Origin: Phoronis australis
Lineage: Eukaryota > Phoronida > Phoronidae
Direction of reading: 5' to 3'
DNA length: 64,000 bases
Assembly (NCBI GenBank): GCA_002633005.1
Contig: NMRA01000036.1
Coordinates: 852,440-916,439 of the forward strand
Shown: positions 56,930 to 64,000 of the stretch, in pieces
Layout of the letters: each line of letters opens with the position of its first letter
Numbering within the stretch: the first letter of the stretch is position 1
Program-made: the position numbers and the translations under genes
Notes under the pieces: model-generated
The model's database searches: none
What the model was told of the DNA's origin: nothing
The model's input: only the letters and a program-made list of their open reading frames with translations

Positions 56930-58085
56930 AGGAGGAAGTCCTCATTCCTTGGCTATTTTTGCTCTGTACACAACAGCCTTCAGATTTGCACCAACCGAGG
57001 TGATCAGTCTGCCCATGATTGCATTTGCGTCTCATATAGTTACCTCCACCAGGTTCAGCGACGTCAGAGCTTTCCTTTTCCCATGTTACTTTCTTCATTC
57101 TCCACAACCACTGCGATGTTCTTTCAGTCTGGTAACCCATGTTATACACCATTCTCTTCCACTCCATCTCTGTTGCGCTCAGTACATACGTAGCGCGCGC
57201 CAAACAGAATATTTTGGATATCAGCGGCGGCAGTAGCAAGGTTGCAATTTTTGGGTTTGTCATTATTTTCCTTGTATGTTCTGTGCATTCTTCAATACAT
57301 ACGCATATATCACCTTTGAAAAAAGAAGCAAGGTCGATAGAAAATCAAGAGCGAAATGCAAAGCGCGAGTTTCCTTTGCATCATCTATTGCCGAACTGAA
57401 CTCAATACACACATGGCCACAAGGACGCACCAAAAATACAAAATGTGACATCTATTGAGCACAATCGACAACAGATTGGCCCACGAAACCTCTACATCTA
57501 CAGGAAGACACCACACTCTCCAGCCGCTCTTGTGGCACTTCTCGACCACCTCTTGATATTTTCCATAAGCTCCATCCAAGGCACAGTCAACTCCAGCAGT
57601 AGCACTTGCTTGGTCAGTCTTGACAGTCTTGACCACACTGCTGTGTCTGGACGAAGGTTGGTCTTGGCTACTTAAGATGGAAAAAACAGTCATTCATGCA
57701 AGTCCGCCATTAAATTCAAATGTCCTGCTGTATCCAAAATGCCACTTTTCTCATCTTGTTGTCTCCCAATGTTAGCTCCTTCACTTACGAAACCAGTGAA
57801 TTTTGGGCCTCTCATCACCCTCCCGTCCTTCTTCGGCTCCTTCTCTAAATGTCCTCCTACCGTTCCTAAGTCCTTGTCGTGTCTCCAAGTGTACCGCCCT
57901 CCTGCAAAAGCCACTGGTCATGACGACAACACATACTCTAGATTTCCTGGTGCTTTGCACAACCGACATGAGGGATCCTCTTTGAGCCGCCATGCGCACA
58001 AGTTTGTTGGACTTGGTAGTCCGTTGCGCACGGATCTAAGCAGAAACCTCAGCCTACCTTCCCGCATTTTAGACTTAAAATGCTT
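56930..58085 (-). pseudogene. C-terminal part of a retroelement ORF with restriction-like endonuclease
   Basis: Minus-strand fragments in order: LRFLLRSVRNGLPSPTNL (~58040), a zinc knuckle CRLCKAPGNLEYVLSS (~57950), GRYTWRHDKDL (~57890), LRPDTAVWSRL followed by LLLELTVPW (~57650-57570, the PD...E pair of a restriction-like nuclease), KYQEVVEKCHKSGWR...PV (~57530) and ASQWLW-like ERTSQWLW (~57135). Frame changes lie between blocks. The order CCHC then RPD..E is known from RLE-type non-LTR elements (R2/R4/NeSL/Hero). The reverse transcriptase itself is absent. Confidence 0.65.
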
Positions 58086-58360
58086 TTAAACCTGTCAGGT
58101 ATGCGAAATGATAGCTGCGTATGAATTAATTTACGTATATTTTGCTTTTGGTATAATCATCATGACTTGATAAAAAGCTTTCCAATGATAAGACTCTTAT
58201 GCAATTCGGTTGAAAAACGACAGAGTTGAAAAAAGTTTTAGTGATAGTAAATTCCGTAGTACATACCAAAACCGGAACAAACGAATGCGAACAAATTCTA
58301 CGCATGCACGGCTCATTCTCCGCAGCACGAAATCGAAGTTGGCATTCCACGGCTAGAAGT
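58083..58360 (+). repeat. R3 repeat, copy 3
   Basis: Blocks AAACCTGTCAGG, GACTCTTATGCAATTCGGTT, TTTTAGTGATAGT, CGGAACAAACGAATGCG and CGAAGTTGGCATTCCA are all present and contiguous. It begins where the retroelement remnant ends. Confidence 0.85.
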
Positions 58361-58753
58361 CTATGGTCTTACCAATATTGTGATTTGCGATTTGTTTGGT
58401 CAGATTGTTTACAAAAGTCACGCGTCATAATTTTTTGCATAGACCTCTAACCACCGCGATTGTGTGGTAGGCCTCTCGCAGGGGTCCACTGGCAGTTCAT
58501 TTATGTAGGGTAAGTTTTACTCGCTAAAAGCAACTCATTCGGTGTTATGTACAACACTAAAATCTAAACTGAGGACTGATGAAATATTTTCTCCTTAATT
58601 GAATCAGGCTTATCGGGAACGAACCGAAAACAAAGATTTGTGGTCTGAAACTGAAGTGACTGTTCTGGACCGCGGTTCTCGATTATTTTGGATATCCGTT
58701 GCATCCCACCTAGTGACCTTGTATCCTATGGGGTATGAAGGATGAAGAATGGA

Positions 58754-59372
58754 CCCGTTTCATGAAAGTTTTTGTCTAAAGGTAGACCGAACTCAGTCCA
58801 AAATGCATTGACCCTGTTTCATAGGCTGAAGACGAAAGTTGAGATCGAAATCGGTCTAAGCTAAGAATTAAAACTTAAGATTGAACATTTAATTTAAAGA
58901 ACCGAAATTTTGGACTTTTATCACTCTAAACTGTTGAAGAACAATTTTCGTTGACATTTTTTGCAATCTAATGTCCCTAAACAATGTCAAATTAAAGGTC
59001 GTTTGTTGTTCATTCTAGAACCGGCAAAGACCGCAGAGATAATCCAGTACAATTTACCGGCACATGTGAAATATTTTCTAACTATACCATGGTCTTCTTA
59101 AGCAAAAGAGATCCCAAGTGTAACCAAAATGTAAAAATATCCCCACTTAGAGTTTCAAGATCACGACTATTCTTGAAACCCTATTTCACACACCACCTCT
59201 CTTGGTTTTGTGAATCGCAATAGATGGCGAAAGCGCAGTTTGCATGCTCACCAGTAAGAAACCGACTTAGTGTTCATAAAACGGGGTTTTGTGAATTTTC
59301 GTTTTCGATCCTAACTTAGACAATTTTTTGTCTTAAAAGTCGTAAATCTTAAGTCAGTTTTCATGAAACGGG
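58754..59372. mobile_element. 619-bp MITE with CCCGTTTCATGAAA ends
   Basis: Perfect 14-bp inverted termini CCCGTTTCATGAAA / TTTCATGAAACGGG, with weaker pairing inward (GTCTAA). Internal variants (CCCTGTTTCAT, TCATAAAACGGGG) suggest nested or tandem ends. No clear target duplication. Non-coding. Confidence 0.65.
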
Positions 59373-59379
59373 CGGCAGG

Positions 59380-60285
59380 AATGCTATACGGTGGTTGATG
59401 GTAACTCCGTCACAAGAAATAATCCACGCATTTACCTTGGTTCATTCTGGTCAAACAATACACAGGATAATATGTAATATATCAAATACCTCATCTGCCA
59501 ACGGTGTCGTGATATCTGTGTACTCACACCAACATACATATATGCACTTACAGGGGTATAGAACATCAAACAAATGACTAGTTAATGTCTAGTAAGTACT
59601 GGTTCTTAAAGTCACGGAATCCACCCATTAAACGGATAATATCAGATAATTGTTTAGCTAGAATAGAAAACATCTGTCAATTTGTCGTGCTGCTGATGGA
59701 TGATACCTGATAAATATTAACTGTAAGTCGAAAGTCTTGTAGAAAATGGTAATGTATACGTAATGTTCGACAAATTGCCAAAAACGTAAACAGGTCGTTG
59801 ATTTAAGACTTTGCAACTTATAATATAACGTTTGAAAATGATTTTTATTTCAAGAACAGGTTATTGAAATTTAATATGTTGCTTGTGAAATTTTGTTATT
59901 TTATTGATTTTGGCGTTCAAAGTCAAATGTCCCAATGACGTCATACTAAACAACCCTTTCGCCAGAAATTTAGATCATGTACTACCTTGCATGTGCCAAA
60001 TTTGCCAGCAGCCCTCCATAAGAATGCATGACACCGAACTATGATTAACTAAACTCCTCAAAAAGTAACGCCCCTTCAGTTTTATGTTCATAAATTGGAA
60101 AGTAAAGATTGTTTTTGGAAAATTTAAAATCCACTGATATAATAAGTCAAGGCACACATTCTCATATCAAGTTTATTGTAAAATCCCATTTATAAAAAAA
60201 TTCAAAATAAAGATTTTAAAGCGACGTGGGTCTGAATCAAAAGTCCCAAAGTAGAGATTCCGAAGACATTTGGTTCGCACACGGA
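59380..60285. other. no recognised feature
   Basis: AT-rich spacer without family copies. Confidence 0.4.
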
Positions 60286-60289
60286 TTCA

Positions 60290-60785
60290 GCGAAATGCAA
60301 ATTTTACAAAAACTACAGATTGCATAGCGTTGGGGGTAGTCTTGTGGTGCAAGAATGAGTCTGCAGGTCAATAAATGAAATAATGAATGGTTTTATTGAG
60401 TATACTGCTTCTTCTATGGAGGTCCACACTAAAGCTTTGGATCCCGTAGATATAGTTTTTGTTCGGGCGCTTGGACCAAATGGTATCCTGCAAGACGACA
60501 ACGCAAGGCCGCACCGCGCAACGCCATAGAAGACCATCTGCAACACAGCAAGGCATGGAGCGTCTAGAATAGCTAGCAGCAAGTCCTGACCTGAACCCTA
60601 TAGAAGAGTGTCATAAACCAGACCACATTGAACTATCTCCGACGTCTGTTAGGAAAGAAGTGGATAGCAATCCCCCTCCACAGTATTCAGCCCTTAACTA
60701 GGAGTATTGTTAAGAGATGCATGGCTGTGATGAACGCGAGTGGCGACAGTACACCTCACTGATGAGATAGACTGACACCAATCCA
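60290..60785 (+). pseudogene. Tc1-type transposase C-terminal relic
   Basis: The plus strand reads GILQDDNARPHRATP (~60483-60530), then after a stop and frameshift QQGMERLE, AASPDLNPIEE (~60585-60610). These are the second Asp and the Glu of a Tc1/mariner DDE domain, and their spacing fits DD34E. Stops after both blocks make it dead. The N-terminal half is not recognisable. Confidence 0.75.
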
Positions 60786-60791
60786 ACTAGT

Positions 60792-61613
60792 GTTAAGGAT
60801 ATCTCAAACCTTATTCACAAAAGTTGGAAACATTTACAATATTTCACATATGTCTAGCAAAATATCTTATCTTTATTCTCAAGGAACTTCAAATACCAAA
60901 TATATACCGTGTAGCGAGAAAACAAATAAGCAGGATCACCTTGAACTGAAACAGCACAACCGCGTGGAAATGTCTTTACTACTTATCCGAAACAAAGGTT
61001 ACGGCGCTGGCACTAATACCGAATCTCCCACCAGGGACAGAGCAGCTCCGGTTGTATCCTTTCATTCACCGAGTCGCCATAATATTGCGTCAACGATGTG
61101 TACATATGATAGAAAGATGCCGGTGAAAACGAAAACAGAACGTAGCTTTGATTATGCGAGGGTTGCATACGATCGTTGAGAAGGAATACTACGAGTCGTC
61201 TCACGCCTCTGTGATTTTTACGAACACAGCAAGTTGTCAAATTCCTCAATTCGTACAATTTAACATTTCGCTATTTTCGTTCTCATGTTCACGGAGTGCT
61301 TGAACCATCGACCCGATGCCTGTATCCATTTCGAACTTGGTTCTCATATCAGTCTCCCAGCACCTGGTGTGTCTAACAATCAACTGTTGACCTACTTTAA
61401 AGTGGACCACAGCTTGTCCCACTCCATGTGCAGGCTCCGCAAGTGTCCTAGTTAGAGTCTAAGCATTAGAGATCGACTTGGTTTAAATTACATGTTTTTG
61501 TTACAATTAAGTTAATTACGCACTGTAAATTTAGATGACGTTACACGTAAATGTTGAAATAATGAACGTAGCTAAGGTTATAATGACCAAAAACAAGTTT
61601 TCATCAAATAATT
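60792..61613. repeat. ~820-bp segment repeated across the assembly gap, copy 1
   Basis: It matches 63173-64000 at roughly 95-96% with small indels, and continues beyond the window edge in copy 2. The divergence fits two haplotypes or a recent duplication. The plus-strand frame at 60790-61179 is not conserved in copy 2. Confidence 0.9.
61246..61447 (-). CDS. possible last exon of an unknown gene (copy 1)
   Basis: After an acceptor (AGACTCTAACTAG) the minus strand stays open for 66 codons to TGA: AEPAHGVGQAVVHFKVG, QQLIVRHTRCWETD, then TGIGSMVQALREHENEN. The hydrophobic-charged alternation resembles the last strands of C1q/TNF-type domains (..VV.L..GD.V.VRH...), but the usual FSG ending is absent. 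That is a weak guess. The copy at 63633-63834 is also open, with about eight amino-acid changes. Confidence 0.35.
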
Positions 61614-61619
61614 ATCCGA

Positions 61620-62683
61620 CGTCCTTGAGATTGTCACGTCTCGCCACATAATCGGCTTTTTCTCGGCTTCGATATATCGATTTAATTTGAACTTAAGAAC
61701 ATAAGTTCTCGAAACTGGCTCGGTGGATATCGGTAAAACTTTTCAAACTTAATATAATATTTCTGAATCCTTTGAACGTTATTAGTATTTTTTATATAAA
61801 GGCCTAGTTTTTCGTAATGTAATAAAGACGAATATGGCTTCTATTTTTACAAAAAAATACCTCACATTTTGCGAGTTAATTTGTCATAGAAATCAAACAA
61901 AAAGGCTAATCAAAAATTCCCAACAGCGTTTTTGTGGTAACTGAGGAAATTTTTCATTTAGAAAATGTTTCATTAAAATCGACCGAGGTGTAATTTTGCT
62001 GTGAACGTACCTTTCTTAAACATTAAATTTTGACTTAAAAACGTGTTAGCGTGATAATAATAATGACGCATAAATATAACACAAATTTTTATATTTCCTG
62101 ACCTTTTTCTTTCAGAAAATATATACTTTTACTAGATGACAGAGCCTAGTTAAAATGGAGGCCACTAAATATGGATTGAGATAACCTTATGGCAGGTCGC
62201 CATTTTGTGACTATTGTTTTTGAACTGCTAAATTAAATTTGTTTTTTAGTGTACAAATTTCAAGCAAATGTGATATCAAAAGATGTATCTTGAATTAAAC
62301 TTTCTTCTGGTGAAACAACTGTCTTATTTTATTATTCCTTCTGTTAGTATGAAGGGGGTGTTACTTTTTAGTAGTTTATTCAAAAGTCAAGAGCGATAGC
62401 CACGCAATTTGCCGATAGTCGGTTATTGAGAGTGTATATGTGAAATGTGTTATTTCCAAATAGCAGCGTTACTACAGGCTTCGTTTTAAAAAATTTGTCT
62501 ATAGGTCAATTGGTCAACAAGTCCTCAAATCTAGTATGTACAAATTTTAATGACTTACAGGTCATCAATTTGTGTCTACGGTTCATGCATTCGCGGTTTT
62601 TTCTTGCATTGTTTTCATGTTTCATGGTCTCATGGTTTAGCTTTGGTTTTGCTTGTGTTTATCCACCTTCAGTAGTATATCAA
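61620..62683. other. no recognised feature
   Basis: AT-rich; no domain or repeat copy recognised up to the gap. Confidence 0.4.
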
Positions 62684-63172
62684 NNNNNNNNNNNNNNNNN
62701 NNNNNNNNNNNNNNNNNNNNNNNNNNNNNNNNNNNNNNNNNNNNNNNNNNNNNNNNNNNNNNNNNNNNNNNNNNNNNNNNNNNNNNNNNNNNNNNNNNNN
62801 NNNNNNNNNNNNNNNNNNNNNNNNNNNNNNNNNNNNNNNNNNNNNNNNNNNNNNNNNNNNNNNNNNNNNNNNNNNNNNNNNNNNNNNNNNNNNNNNNNNN
62901 NNNNNNNNNNNNNNNNNNNNNNNNNNNNNNNNNNNNNNNNNNNNNNNNNNNNNNNNNNNNNNNNNNNNNNNNNNNNNNNNNNNNNNNNNNNNNNNNNNNN
63001 NNNNNNNNNNNNNNNNNNNNNNNNNNNNNNNNNNNNNNNNNNNNNNNNNNNNNNNNNNNNNNNNNNNNNNNNNNNNNNNNNNNNNNNNNNNNNNNNNNNN
63101 NNNNNNNNNNNNNNNNNNNNNNNNNNNNNNNNNNNNNNNNNNNNNNNNNNNNNNNNNNNNNNNNNNNNNNNN
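62684..63172. other. assembly gap (489 N)
   Basis: A run of N. Frames that read through it are meaningless. Confidence 1.
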
Positions 63173-64000
63173 GTTAAGGATATCTCAAACCTTATTCACA
63201 AAAGTTGGAAATATTTACACTATTTCACATATGTCTAGCAAAATATCTTATCTTTATTCTCAAGGAACTTCAAATACCAAATATATACCATGTAGCGAGA
63301 AAACAAATAAGCAGAATCACCTTGAAACAGCACAACCGCGTGGAAATGTCTTTACCACTTATCCGAAACTAAGGTTACGGCGCTGGCACTAATATCGAAT
63401 CTCCCACCAGGGACAGAGCAGCTCCGGTTGTACCCTTTCATTCACCGAGTCGCCATAATATTGCGTCAACGATGTGTACATATGATACAAAGATGCCGGT
63501 GAAAATGAAAACAGAACGTAGGGTTGTGTGTCTGCATGAATACTATCCGATTATTACTATCGTTGAGAAGGAATGCTACGAGTCGTCTCACGCCTCTGTG
63601 ATTTTTACGAACACAGCAAGTTGTCAAATTCCTCAATTCGTATAATTTAACATTTCGCTACTTTCGTTCTCATGTTCACGGAGTGCTTTAACCATCGACC
63701 CGATGCCTGTATCCAGTTCGAATTTGGTTCTCATATCAGTCTCCCAGCGCCTGTTGTGTCTAACAATCAACTGTTGACCTACTTTAAAGTGGACCACAGC
63801 TTGTCCCACTCCATATGCAGGCTCCGCATGTGTCCTAGTTAGAGTCTAAGCATTAGAGATCGACTTGGTTTAAATTACATGTTTTTGTTATAATTAAGTT
63901 AATTACGCACTGTAAATTTAGATGACGTTAAACGTAAATGTTGAAATAATGAACGTAGCTAAGGTTATAATGACCAAAAACAAGTTTTCATCAAATAATT
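63173..64000. repeat. ~820-bp repeated segment, copy 2
   Basis: It starts at the first base after the gap with GTTAAGGATATCTCAAACC, exactly the left edge of copy 1. It differs by scattered substitutions, a 5-bp deletion near 63327 and a ~35-bp replaced stretch near 63525. Confidence 0.9.
63633..63834 (-). CDS. possible last exon of an unknown gene (copy 2)
   Basis: Same acceptor, frame, length and TGA as 61246-61447. Changes include H to Y, C to R, M to L and Q to K. Retention of the full frame with mostly replacement changes fits weak constraint or allelic variation, and does not prove function. Confidence 0.35.

Noticed and set aside
62447-63238. 263-codon plus-strand open frame near the end
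   Set aside because: Most of it is the N gap; nothing real is encoded across it.

Overview
The window is animal nuclear DNA: AT-rich, intron-containing and gene-poor, and full of decayed transposable elements. The two host genes I can recognise are a T-brain type T-box gene and a C16orf89-like secreted protein gene. Together with CR1-like, L1-Tx1-like and THAP/TTAA (Kolobok-like) elements they point to a marine invertebrate. The T-brain wording (CNRDLWLKFH) suggests a deuterostome such as a hemichordate or echinoderm, but that is an inference. Nothing prokaryotic was seen: no operons, CRISPR, rRNA or intact tRNA. Single Ns (16510, 34811, 45914, 51289), a 489-N gap (62684-63172) and two near-identical direct duplications next to Ns show a draft assembly that probably contains unmerged haplotypes.

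Layout. 0-13 kb: hAT-like scraps, a higher-order repeat family (called HOR here), an L1-Tx1 relic (7.13-10.63 kb) carrying nested insertions, and another HOR copy. 13-20 kb: tandem repeats, an 860-bp foldback element, a TG microsatellite, a non-LTR 3' end and a third large HOR array. 20-24.4 kb: first coding exon of T-brain (minus strand) with its 5' region; the rest of the T-box was not found in the window. 24.5-26.6 kb: a reverse-oriented HOR copy and two copies of an unclassified repeat (R2). 29-37 kb: a possible first exon, Kolobok-like copy 1, RT scraps and short dispersed repeats.

37.6-52.07 kb: a C16orf89-like gene on the minus strand, rebuilt from six short exons whose splice phases all agree. 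Its introns hold a degenerate CR1-like element (42.1-45.5 kb), a second CR1-like relic (46.7-48.4 kb), a 1-kb foldback element and a 56-bp perfect palindrome. 54.7-55.6 kb: Kolobok-like copy 2. 56.4-64 kb: tandem GC-rich hairpins, the C-terminal part of a retroelement with a restriction-like endonuclease, R3 repeat copy 3, a 619-bp MITE, a Tc1 relic and an 820-bp segment repeated on both sides of the assembly gap.

The most notable pattern is in the HOR family. It is built from three related subunits of about 125-165 bp (A, B, C). Most subunits open with a sequence matching or nearly matching the published CTCF core CCASYAGRKGGCRS; three instances are perfect. One copy sits about 0.5 kb upstream of the T-brain start codon. 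I infer that this repeat spreads arrays of candidate architectural-protein sites; it is not shown.
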